Positions 1 to 10,800 of a DNA stretch of 64,000 bases are shown in pieces. How positions within the stretch are numbered: position 1 is the stretch's first letter; the number at the start of each line of letters is the position of its first letter. The stretch lies in contig JAUIRK010000015.1 of assembly GCA_030549495.1 (NCBI GenBank), positions 1 to 64,000 on the forward strand. The letters are read 5' to 3'. This DNA comes from Nectonema munidae (taxonomy: Eukaryota > Nematomorpha > Nectonematoida > Nectonematidae). The notes beneath the pieces are model-generated. The model was not told the DNA's origin, did not search any database, and saw only the letters and a program-made list of their open reading frames with translations. The translations under genes were made by a program, and so were the position numbers.

Positions 1-249
1 GTGACACAGTTCATAGGCGATGGAGCGCGAGAACTGGCATTAGGCTTTCAAAGATTTGGGTTTGCTTTGATGGACGAATCAATGTCACATAGGATTAAAG
101 CATGCAGAAAAGGAAAAAAAAGGGGGAAAAAAAAGAAAGTGAGAGAAAATGTGAAGCCTTGTAGTATAGCAAAGTAGAAGAACAGTATATATATACATTA
201 TACACTATGAAGAGAGAAGGGTGAGAGTGTATTGAGTGAAGGTGTGTGA
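1..249. other. Downstream flank of I-like LINE
   Basis: This stretch lies beyond the last coding sequence of the minus-strand LINE. It contains A- and G-rich runs near 105-140 and a short TA repeat near 187-198. It probably holds the LINE 3' untranslated end, but no clear tail or target duplication could be fixed. No gene is visible. Confidence 0.4.
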
Positions 250-3200
250 CTATGGTGGATTAGAGATTAAAATGAGTTCTATAGATTTTATGAGGTGGAG
301 TAGGTTCTTAATGAGCTGAGGTTTAAGGAATATTTCGGAAGTGGAACTGAAGCCAGTTCCATAGTTTTTGAAATTGTTGCACTCAAAGTTTTCTCTAAGG
401 TTAAGAGTTTTGTTACAGTGAAACAGAAGATGGTCGGGGTTTTCTACAGTGTTACAGCCAAAACGACACAGATTGTTATTAGTTTTACCAATTATATTAA
501 GAAAAAGTTTACATGGAAAATTTCCCGATAGCCATTGCAAAATTTCTGTAGGCAGTGAATTGAGTTTCATTTTTTTTTAAAAAAAGGTTTTCAAGTGATT
601 GTATACATGGGATATGAAACTTATTACTGTATTTACCCTTTTTCCAACTTTCCATCCAAAATGAGTAAATTTTTTGCTTTAGGGCATTTTTATAGGATGA
701 TACTGGGGAGAAGAACAATTGAGAGGGCAAGTTACGAGCATTTTTCGCAAGTTTGTCCACAAATTCGTTACCTTGAATGCCTCTATGACTAGGACACCAT
801 ATTAGCCTAAGGGTAAAGTGATTACTTAAAGTCAAATAGGATTTTAAAATGGAAGAAATGAGAGAGGAGCAAGAAGATTTGTGGATTAAGGTTTGAATGA
901 GGGAGAGAGAGTCAGTATATAAAAATATGAGTGAAAATTGACTGATGGTGCCTTTAATGGATAAAAGGTGTTGTAATGCAAAGAGTAAAGCATAACATTC
1001 TGAGTAAAAGGAGGAAGAATAGACGCCAAGATTATATGCTTTTGAAAAGAGGGGGGTTTTAGATTTAGGCAAGAATATGACAAAAGAACAGGACCCAACA
1101 GTGGAGGACTTATCATATGAACCATCAGTGAAAATAGAAATAGCATTTGAGAATCTAAGAACTTTTAGACAGAGATTAAGGGCAGTTTGCTTAGACGAAC
1201 AGGTGGTTGCTTTTACAGAAAGATTAAGCAGACTTGTATTCAAAATTTTCTTTGGAGGGTCTAAAAGGACACCAGTAGAAAAGCTTTCTTTAAAGTACTT
1301 TTTGTAGAGTTGCATAAAAAGATCAAAGTTGGAGAAGTGAGAGTGAGGAGAGAAGGAAAGACCAAAAGAACTGTATCGGAAGTTTTTAGAAATAAAGGTG
1401 AGTTTATTAGATAAGATTATCTTTTCTATGAGTAGATTAGGAGGTGGGGAGAAGGATGCTATCAAAATAAGATCTTTGGGAGTTGAAATAGAGCATTTTA
1501 GAGCTTTCCGAAGGATTGCAAAATATAGAGTATTGAACTTATGTTGGTATTTTTTATATTTGAATATTAGCCCCCATGAGGAAACAGCATACAAAAAGGA
1601 AGGAATGATGGCATTGAATAGAAGAGTTTTATAAAATATAAAATTTTTAGAGGTATTAGAAAAGTTTAAAGTTTTCACTTTAGAAAAAATAGAAAAGCAT
1701 TTAGCGTGCTTTATGTCGAAGTTATGCCTCCAGTTTAAGGTAGGAGTGAGATAAACACCTAAGTACTTGATAGAAGGAGAGGGAGAAAAATTAGTGTCGC
1801 AAAAGTTCAAGATGGGACATAAAATTTTTTTCTTAGAAAAATTCATCAAAGAACACTTTCTAAGATTGAAGTGTAGATTGAGATTTTCAGAAAATTGTTT
1901 GGTTTCATGCAGTATAAAATCAAGCTCAATGAGATTTTGAGTGGGATTATTGCCCAAAATTCCAATAACAACGTCGTCCGAGTAGCTTTGGTAGAAACAG
2001 CCTTTTAGCTCGAGAAGTTCAAGAAGAGGATTAATTAAAATTATAAACAACAAATCAGATATGCAGCTACCTTGGGGAGTAGAGCAATTCAAAAGAAATT
2101 TCTTATCAGGATGGTTTTTCAAGTGAACATTTCGTTTATCAAGATAAGAACTAATAAATTGTATGATATATATAGGAAAGCCCATTTTTTCATTTTTAAG
2201 TATGCAATTGTGGCAAGAAGAATCAAAGGCTCCCTTAAAATCTACAAAAAAACAAGACAGAGATAAATTATTTTTATAAGAAAGATAAATATGGGACGTA
2301 AGACGGTCTATGGCAATTTCTGAGGATCTGTGAAAAACATAGGCAAATTGATTTTTGTTGATGCAGTTTGTTCTATGGATGTGGTCAAGCATTCTACCTC
2401 TTATGATTTTTTCACAAATTTTTCCAATGCAAGGTAACAGAGTGATTGGTCTCCAATTTTCAATGAAAGAGGATGGGGGTTTCTTTTTAGGAACAAAAAT
2501 AATTTCACCTAATTTGAAGAGTTCTGGAAAATAACCAAACTTCAAAATGCTGTTAAAAAGAAAAATGAGGTAAGGTTCGATGATAGGTAAAGCAGCAAAG
2601 ATTGTTTTATAAGTTATTTTGTCATGACCAGGTGCCGAGTTTAGGGACAGCTTTTTGAAGCAATGTAAAAGTTCATCATTTGTCATGCAAGGAAAATCAA
2701 AAGTGGGTTTTGGGTCGAAAGCTGAAAATGGGCATTTTGTATTAACTTGAAAAAAGTGTTTAAGTATGTCAGCTGGGTTGGTAGCAATATTAACTATATT
2801 TCCACTAATATTAAAAGCACTAGGTTGAATAATAGATTTGGTTCCAGAAAGAGATTTTATTTTTTTCCATATATTTCGAGAATTGAAATCAAGGAAATCG
2901 TTCCATTTTTGTTTTTTATGATACAAGATTTTGCTACGATAAATTTTTTTCATTTTTTTGTAGATGGATAGGTCATCGTTGCTTTGGGATTTCTTGTACT
3001 TTTTCTGTGCGTGCCGCAGTTCTTTTCTGAGATTGTTAAGGGATGAATTCCAGAATGTGTTCTTGTGCCCAACAATAGTGATAGATTCAGAAAAAGAGTT
3101 GATTATATTCACTAAAGTTCTAGCATATTTTTCTAAATCAGAGGTATTGACTAGTGTGTTAATATGCTTTAAAGTTTTATCAAAGTTTTCTGTGAGAAGA

Positions 3201-3917
3201 TGTGCAAAAATATCCATGTTCAAAATTTCTCTGTAGCTGATAGAAGATTGGGTTTGTAAATTAAAATTAAGCAAAACTTCTATAAAACAGTGGTCAGAGC
3301 ACAAAGGTTCATCTAAAATTTTCCAGGATTTAATGAAAGAAATCATTTTGTCGCTGCAAATAGATAAATCCACGTGAGAACAATAAGATTTGTCAGTTCT
3401 AAGGCTATTGAAAGTTGGGCTTTTATCGTTGTCAATAACAGTTAAATTATACTCAGTTATTTTTTCAAAAAAGAAAGAGCCTCTTGAATTGGTTTTGACA
3501 TCCCAATGGATATGACGTGAGTTAGTGTCTCCAAGTATAATGAAGGCCGAATCCAAAACATTATTAATTATTGAGGAAAAAAAGAAGTCAGCGTATGAGT
3601 TTGAGTAGGGGGGAAAGTAGATACTAAATAAGTAAAAGTTAGTATTACCAATGAAACAAGAAGCGACAGTTATAATGTCGTTGGATAGTGCAGGAATGAA
3701 AGTAACATTCAGAAACTTTTTGAACAAAATAATAGATGAGCTGGGTGGAGGAGTGGATAGCAGTGTATGGGGGTGTGATAAAGGGGAGTTTGTAATTGTA
3801 GAGATAAGGTTCACTTATACAAATGATATCGTACTCACTGTTTTCAAGGAAAATTAAAAGATTATTGAAAGCAAAAATAGACTTTCTTAAATTGACTTGT
3901 AACAATTTCAAGGGCAT
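250..3917 (-). pseudogene. LINE A ORF2: endonuclease, reverse transcriptase, RNase H
   Basis: The longest frame (3814-509) gives 1101 residues. The endonuclease start lies in another frame at 3917-3645 (LLQVNLRKS, ICISEPY) and continues in the long frame with GDTNSRHIHWD and LCSDHCF, so one frame change lies near 3800-3815. Reverse transcriptase motifs follow: NSAPGHDKITYK, NWRPITLLP, FVDFKGAFDSS, TPQGSCISDLLF and the catalytic YSDD. RNase H follows near residues 895-1030 with acidic residues in FTDGS, SECYALLFAL and YTDS. A second frame change at an A/T run near 571-587 separates the C-terminal Cys/His motif (CRFGCNTVENPDHLLFHC, 570-250). The protein would nick the target and copy its own RNA into DNA. 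Two frameshifts make it non-functional as written, unless they are sequence errors at homopolymers. Confidence 0.88.
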
Positions 3918-4969
3918 TCAGGAGTAGTACTGAAAGCTTTGAGATTACTATTAGATAAATCCTTGAGTAAAGCTTGCTTTTTAAGATAAGTGGGGCAGTT
4001 CGTGTTGTTGTACATATGGGAACCATTGCAATGGGGGCATTTTATGTTTGAAGATTTACACTCGACTAATTTATGTCCAAGTGTGTTACATTTTGGACAT
4101 TTAGGATTTTTAGCATGGCAGTGGGTGTCAGAGTGACCAAATTTTCCGCATGTGTTACATGTAACAACTTTTCTGTACATAAGATCAATAGGAAGAGCAC
4201 TGTAACAACAAAATAAAGTACTATTCGAAGACAAAAACTTTGCAACATTAGGGGAGTTCGGTTCAATTATAGCTAAATTAAACACTTTATTTTTTGTTTG
4301 AATTAATTTAATTAGTTTAATACCTCCAAGTTTAATGATTTTATAGTTACAAGTGTTTAAAGAGTCAACAAAATCGTTTTCTTGAATATATTTAGGGATA
4401 TTTTTAATAATAAATCGTGGCTTGTAAGACTTAAAATCTAAAACATCGAACTTGGATTTTAAAATATCTGAAGCTCTTTTTTTGTCAGACTCATTTTCAA
4501 GTTTGACGATGGCAGTGCCATTGTTATTAATTTTTAAAGTATTAATTTGAATTCCATTAAGTGAGGGGTTAATAGTAGAAACTAGATTACTTTTAATTTC
4601 TTGTACATTTTGGTGATTGGGATTTATAGTGTTAATTTTAACTTTAATAGAGTTAGTATTGGAAAATGAAATTTTAGAAATACTATTGTAGGATTTGACA
4701 ACATCAGCGTAGCTAACACTCTGAGAATATGTAATTCTAGTTTTAGGTTCATTCGACATTGATTCAAACTTATCAATAATGACATCTTTTATATCACAAA
4801 AAATATTCTTAATGAGATTTGATAAATTATGGTCTTTCGTACAATCAATTTGGTTCAAATACTTTAGTTCGAGAGAGTTTAGGGATGTGACTAAATTTGA
4901 ATTACACGAATTGCAGTCTATATCTTTAGTACGTTTAAGTGTAGGAGAAAATTGGTCATCGGTTTCCAT
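3908..4969 (-). CDS. LINE A ORF1: zinc-knuckle RNA-binding protein
   Basis: This is an intact 353-residue frame directly upstream of ORF2, overlapping it by about ten bases. The C-terminal third carries three zinc knuckles: CNTCGKFGHSDTHC, CPKCNTLGHKLVEC and a variant, CPHCNGSHMYNNTNC. The middle part (about residues 120-230) has the spacing of the RRM-like region often seen in Jockey/I ORF1 proteins, but no motif fixes this. In this family ORF1 coats the element RNA and accompanies it to the target. The start codon at 4969 is the first Met of the frame (METDDQFSP). The frame has no break, unlike ORF2. Confidence 0.82.
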   Translation of the reverse strand: METDDQFSPTLKRTKDIDCNSCNSNLVTSLNSLELKYLNQIDCTKDHNLSNLIKNIFCDIKDVIIDKFESMSNEPKTRITYSQSVSYADVVKSYNSISKISFSNTNSIKVKINTINPNHQNVQEIKSNLVSTINPSLNGIQINTLKINNNGTAIVKLENESDKKRASDILKSKFDVLDFKSYKPRFIIKNIPKYIQENDFVDSLNTCNYKIIKLGGIKLIKLIQTKNKVFNLAIIEPNSPNVAKFLSSNSTLFCCYSALPIDLMYRKVVTCNTCGKFGHSDTHCHAKNPKCPKCNTLGHKLVECKSSNIKCPHCNGSHMYNNTNCPTYLKKQALLKDLSNSNLKAFSTTPECP

Positions 4970-5099
4970 AAAAAATATAAGTTAAGATAAAGTATAAATT
5001 ATTAATAAAGACGAAGAAAGAGAAACCCGAAATGAGAAAAAGAGATTTACAGAGAAGCAACTAGTTATGCGACAAAGTTTGGCGAACGTCCATGTTAAT

Positions 5100-5225
5100 A
5101 TAGAACAAATCGAAATTTCAAAAAAAATAAAAAAAAAGATAAAAAAAAAAGATAATAAAAAAATTAATAATATAAATTAATTATTAATATTAATTTATTA
5201 TTAATATAAAATTAATAATCCATCG
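5100..5225. repeat. A-rich and ATTAAT-rich spacer between two LINEs
   Basis: An A-rich run (5115-5160) leads into a self-complementary ATTAATAATAT-type stretch (about 5160-5218) between the 5' side of LINE A and the sequence leading into LINE B. It could fold into a hairpin. It may be an insertion junction or a simple low-complexity spacer. Confidence 0.5.
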
Positions 5226-5419
5226 ACCTTTACCAATAGTATCATTAGAAACAAAATCCTCACACTCATTGCCCGATTCTCTCTTCCCTAACACTTTTAG
5301 CACAGTTATTATTAATCCTTCTTTTCTTTCTTCTATCTTTCCCTCCGACAACACATGCTCTGATTATCTATTTCATTCAAACATTCGCTCACGCACATAA
5401 TCTATAATCTCATCTATCA

Positions 5420-7330
5420 ATAATTCTTTTTTTTTCTGAAATCACAATTAACGAAATCACACACATTCTTTTAATTCCCACTCTACATCCAGTTTCGATA
5501 TCATATCATCACTCCACATACAAAAATATTTTCATCTATTTCTTCACATCATTCTCTAACTTTTTAACTCTTGTTTACAGTTTGCACACCTTTCTCCCAT
5601 CTGGAAAATTGGAAAACTAATCTTTCTTCTTAACCCCATCAAAAATCTCAATGCTATGGTCAATTGGAGACCTATAATTATTGTTCTAGTTATTGAAAAT
5701 TTCTGGGAAAAAACTCGCAATTCGGCTATCTCCCTCACAAGAACACTGAATCTGCCCTCTAAAATCTTACTGCTTACATTGATTTTGAGAAACTAAAAGT
5801 AATTTTTTGAAAGATTTTTGCTTACATTGATATTACTCTTTCTTCCCACCAAATTACCTCTATTCTCTTCTTAGACAAATCAAATGCATTCAATTCTGTC
5901 TGGCATCCGGCTATCATTCTAAATATGTATTGTAAAAAATACCTTAGTTATATTATAAAGTTTATTCACCATTACCGGCACAATCTATGCCTTATCTTTA
6001 AACATATATCTCATGTTGCACTTCATACTCTCACTCTCTCCACCCCATAGGATGGTTGTCTATCAGACATACTTTGGCTTATATTAATTAATCTTCTTCT
6101 TGACATCTTAAACTCAAAAGCTCATTTCTCACAATGCAATTCTGACGATATTTTTTTGCATTTACCAACAGTACACAAATAGCCAATATTGAAAGATAAA
6201 CTTGGTTTTCCAAAAGCTTTTTCAATTAGCACACATGTACAAAATCTTATTCAATACCACTAAGAGTCCTCTAGTTCGCTTCACTCGAAAACTCTCACTT
6301 AACTTGCCGATGCAAATCACAATTATACGAAACCTACACCCATTACTGAAGTTCTTCTTTGCTATTACCTTTATATTTACAACTTAAAAAATTTTTTTAA
6401 AAAGATATATCCTCACCTATAAATATCTCTTTCCACCCTTCTTACCTATTTTCCTACCCCAAACACATTTACAGCTCACTCATATTACAACTCTCTACTT
6501 TGCTTTTTGACCCTCCTCTTTCCCATCATATAGTTCAGCCAGGCTTAAATTCAATTTGTCTTATCCATCCATCATCACCACCACCTCTTACACCTGTTCT
6601 TAGCCTAATTAAATTGTCTGCCACATCTTCAATCTTCAACAAATGTTCCTTACTTCCGATTTATACATTTATTTGCTCCTCATATCCACTTAATTCCATC
6701 ATTAGTGTTAATGCACAATGCAATTTTTACTCGATAACCTGAAAATCTTTGTCCAATATTCATTTTTTTACGGATTTCGAAATTATTGTTCGCCATCTAA
6801 ATTTCTCTTACAGCATTACCATCCTATTTTTATCTTATCTCCTAAATTTATACTTCTCTCTAAAAAGTTTAATCTGTTTATTCAATTGTGTCCATCCCAC
6901 TCCAACATTCTCGAAAACATTAGATCGCCTAGCAAATATTTTAAAAAACCTCCTTTCAAATAAATCGTCGGTTTTCTTTTCCGACTTTAATTCTGCTTTC
7001 GACTATTTTATTTATCCTACATGGAAGAGCGATTTATCTTTTTTTATCAAGTGAATTTCTCTCCGCTATACCCAATGTTCATAATACTAACACTTCATAG
7101 TTCAAACATAAATTTCTACTCACCCGTCCTCTTATAAGTACAGTTTACCTTCCAATGCCCTTGTAAACCGTACTTCTTTTGTTTTCGCCCATCAAATAAG
7201 TCGGTTTGCAGACTATGCAAAGGTGATTAAGAAACACCTACGCACTTGATGCTTTTCTGTCCATCTCTTCACTCACTTCACAATATTTCATGCATAAATG
7301 TTCAAACATTTTAGGTCACACTCCAAGTTC
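5420..7330 (+). mobile_element. Decayed I-like LINE (LINE B), reverse transcriptase to C-terminal zinc motif
   Basis: Reading across frames recovers an ordered set of LINE motifs on the plus strand. These are IWKIGKLIFL and NWRPIIIV (about 5590-5690), FLDKSNAFNSVWHP (about 5870-5915), SPQGGCLS (about 6040-6065), a decayed SDD block (about 6140-6155), RNase H traces ending in DRLANIL (about 6750-6945), and the C-terminal motif CRLCKGD...ETPTHLMLFCP (about 7200-7255). The order and motifs match LINE A, so it belongs to the same broad clade. Many stops and frame changes show it is much older. No ORF1 or endonuclease was seen, so it is probably 5'-truncated. It lies just upstream of the Rab8 gene. 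Confidence 0.75.
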
Positions 7331-7825
7331 ACTTTCGGATCTCCTCACCTTTCCAAAACTTTTGCTTTTCTTAAGCTCACTCATAAATGAAACTAAAATA
7401 CTAATCTTAAATTTATATATTTTTATAATATAGCCTTTCACCACTAACGCTTACTATTTTTTTTAGACTAATCGCCTCATTAAAACATTCCTTTAATGCC
7501 TACCTATTAACTCCTTTAACGTGTTCATCTTCGCCAATCCTACCAAACCTACACCTCACTCTTTTAAACTCCAATCATCTTTCATCCCTTTTAACAAGAA
7601 TTGCAAGCATATCGAATCAGTGCGGTAAGTGCTTTGATATTCTTCTCTATTTAGGAGAAATAGAGATATTATTTTAATAAATTTAAGCCTTTATATAAAT
7701 TTCTATGTTTTTATACTGCTTTTTTAATTAAAAACTATCAGAAATAAAAAATTCATTTGATGAAAAATAAGAAATTTAAATTTTTTTATTTTTTGATTTA
7801 ACACTCCAGATAATGACAAATTACT
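7331..7825. other. Upstream flank of the Rab8-like gene
   Basis: This AT-rich stretch lies between the LINE B remnant and the Rab8 start codon. Promoter and 5' untranslated sequence should lie here, but no TATA box, initiator or CpG-rich segment stands out. Confidence 0.3.
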
Positions 7826-10800
7826 ATGTCTAAATCTTCCCTTAAAGCATATGATTATCTCTTCAAACTTTTATTGATTGGTGATTCAGGTGTTGGGAAA
7901 ACCTGTATTCTTTTTCGTTTTTCAGAAGATGCATTTAACACAACATTTATTGCGACTATAGGTAACCAATAATAGTTCAAACTATTTTCTATATTTATTC
8001 ACCCTTATATTTTTTATAATTACAATTAAATCTATCTATGAAACAAATAATAAATTATAATCTATTTAAAAAATAAGTGTTAAAAATGTACATAATTAAT
8101 ACGAAAAAATAAATAAGTTTTTATATTGTAATTTAATTATTAGACTGTAATAAACCTAAAGTTCTTAAATGCATAATATATATGTATAGATGTAGCTCAT
8201 GCGGATAAAGGGGGAGGTATTGATTAAAATAGTTGTACTCATCAGAAAAAGGGTACTTATTTATCTTTTTATAATACTATGAGACCAGTTGAATCGTAAA
8301 ATGTTGCTTTAATAGAAACGATGATATTTTAAAGTTTCCGACTTTTAATACATCTCTAATCATTCCATTTTAACGGTCTTGATTAGTCCCAGGATGCTGG
8401 GATCAGCTTTGTCACCATGAAAAAAAATAACCAAGTTGAGCTAATGAACTAGCCTAATTTTCTGTCTCCACTACTAGCTATCTTTTTATCACCTAATCTA
8501 AGCTCTAAACTTTTCGTATCTTTATGTTTTCCACAGAGTTTAATTCGGGTAACCTATAACCCCTTTACCATAACTTAATTCTAAGTCCTCCTTTATTTGC
8601 TTACCAGTGTATCTTCAGGAAATATCCAAACCACCTTTGTATTTGCATTTTTATAACTATTAATACCAATATGTTTTACTGAAAAAAGGTTTATGTTTTA
8701 CTGAAAGATTTTAATAAAATACATCTCTAATATGGGTTATATTTTGTGTCGAAACACTTTAAGATAGTCAGATAAATTTCATAATAAAATTTTGTGCTCA
8801 TAAAGATGGTAACATTTTTAAATCGTGGTTCGCACAAAAAACACAGAACATAAAATGATTATTTTTTGATTGAAAATTGACAAAAAATTAAAGATTGTGC
8901 CAAAGAATGGGGCAAAACAGAAATAATAGAATTTTGAAAACTGAAACTTTCTTGCGAGTCAGATATTCCGGGAGGATGAAAATTAATCCGTAGAGAATTT
9001 GCTATTCTTATACTAAGCAAAAGTATTTGTGTAACGTAGAGGATTTAAACGTATTTAACGTAGGGAGAGGGAGAGGGCGGCGGAATCCGCCCCCTCTCTA
9101 AAAAATATGTTCAATTTATTCAAAAACTAATAACTTAACTAAATTATGTTTTTTCACTTTTTCTTAATGACTATTTGTAGTGATTTAAAAGAAGTTATAT
9201 TTTTTTCTTATATGAAATATTGTCACAATTTATGTGTTGTAAAAATGGCATAATAGAATTAAAAAGTTTCTACTTTTCTTATTAAGTTTTAAGCAATTTT
9301 TCCCCTGAGAAACCATAAATTTTTAATAAAAATTGAACATATTGTAACTTTTATTTCGTTAACTGTTTAAAAAAGTAACATTTTTTATAATAGGTCATTG
9401 AACTCAAAGGATATATTTGAAAATACTTTATTTATAAATCAGCAACTAATGCTGATTCACAACAACCCATTACCCGGTAACTTTGTTTATATAAAAACAT
9501 AAAAAAAAAGATTTAGTTATCAAAACCTAAAAATTGACTTTTGTAAGTTTTCTGCGTGAAAAGTCACAGAACTCGATCATTAATGGCTTTCATAAAGCAT
9601 TAGTAAATATGAAAATCAAAAAACGTAAGGTACATGCTTCCTTACTTTTTCTTCAATTTCATCCTTACTTTTGTCAGTAATAGGTTTTGATCTATAGTAC
9701 AAGATTTTAAAACTTGGCTTGATCAAATTTTTCACATCCTTCAATGCTTATGAAATATTGATAATAAAAACTGATTTTTCACATCCTTCAATGCTTATGA
9801 AATATTGATAATAAAAACTGATATGTTAAAAATTGATATGTGTCTGTCATTGCTGTATAATGTTTAACTATATACAATACGTATATACACTGAACTTATA
9901 AATCACATGTGATACTTTGCATGCTTCATACGTCAGAATCATATTTTTTAATCATTTATACTCTACTTTTCATTTTTGATTTTAGCATTTTATCGTTAGT
10001 ATAATAGGACTTTTTTTTTAACTTTTGCACTATTTTTTTCTTCACTTCTTTGATAAGTAAGAATTGACAATTTTTTCCATTTTTTTGTCTAATTGTAAGT
10101 TTTTGTAGCATGTCTGGTATTAGAAATATAAAAAAAAGGAAAAATGAGGGTTCATCAAAAGATTTTTTGGTATATTACAATACCTTTTGGGAATGGAATC
10201 ATCCAGTATTTTTTATTTTATTGATTAGCTATAATAAAAGTTAAGAAAATTTTGAAAAGGCTTTTCTCGGAGTGTAAAAAAGCCAACGTAGAATTTTCTA
10301 GTATAAATCAAATATAGTACAATTTTATTGATTGCTTTACTTACAAACATTGTGATGCCACATATGTATTGCCTTAATTCGTTTAGAAATTAACCTAAGT
10401 TTAGTATTTTTTCAATATTCTTTTATCTTTATCTGTTATTCCTACTCAACTCTACTGTTAAGATACCGAAAGGTCCTGCTTTAGAGACTGCTGTGCTGTA
10501 ATGCATAAACTTTTAAGGGCGCTATAAATCACAAAGCCTTAACTAGTTCCATAAATTAAAGCGTGAGAATAATGGTGTATCATCATGAAAAATCATCTAA
10601 TTTAGTGGTTCCCAAACTTCCTTATACCAGATTGCAAAGTTTTGGAAGATTTTGCCTCAAAAGACTTGAATGTGGTTTTGATAAAATAAATAGACTAATA
10701 AATTTTTTTACCAGAAAGTGAAGTTTTCATTCCATAACCTCTTGCATCTCAAAATGGTGGATAAGTTAGTTGGGATATTTAAAGTAAACTAAGGGTTGAA

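Larger units (their letters stand above)
250..4990 (-). mobile_element. I-like non-LTR retrotransposon (LINE A), RNase H-bearing
   Basis: Two minus-strand open reading frames in the order ORF1 then ORF2 are laid out as in I/Jockey-type LINEs. ORF1 carries zinc knuckles. ORF2 carries an apurinic-type endonuclease, a reverse transcriptase, an RNase H domain and a C-terminal Cys/His motif. An RNase H domain places it in the I/R1/LOA group rather than the RTE or CR1 clades. ORF2 is open over most of its length and has about two frame changes, so this is a fairly young but inactive copy. The limits given are coding limits; the untranslated ends could not be set. A second, older element of the same type lies head to head with it from about 5420. 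Confidence 0.88.

Noticed and set aside
1077-3236. Plus-strand frames within 1077-3236
   Set aside because: They are antisense to the LINE A ORF2 coding sequence.
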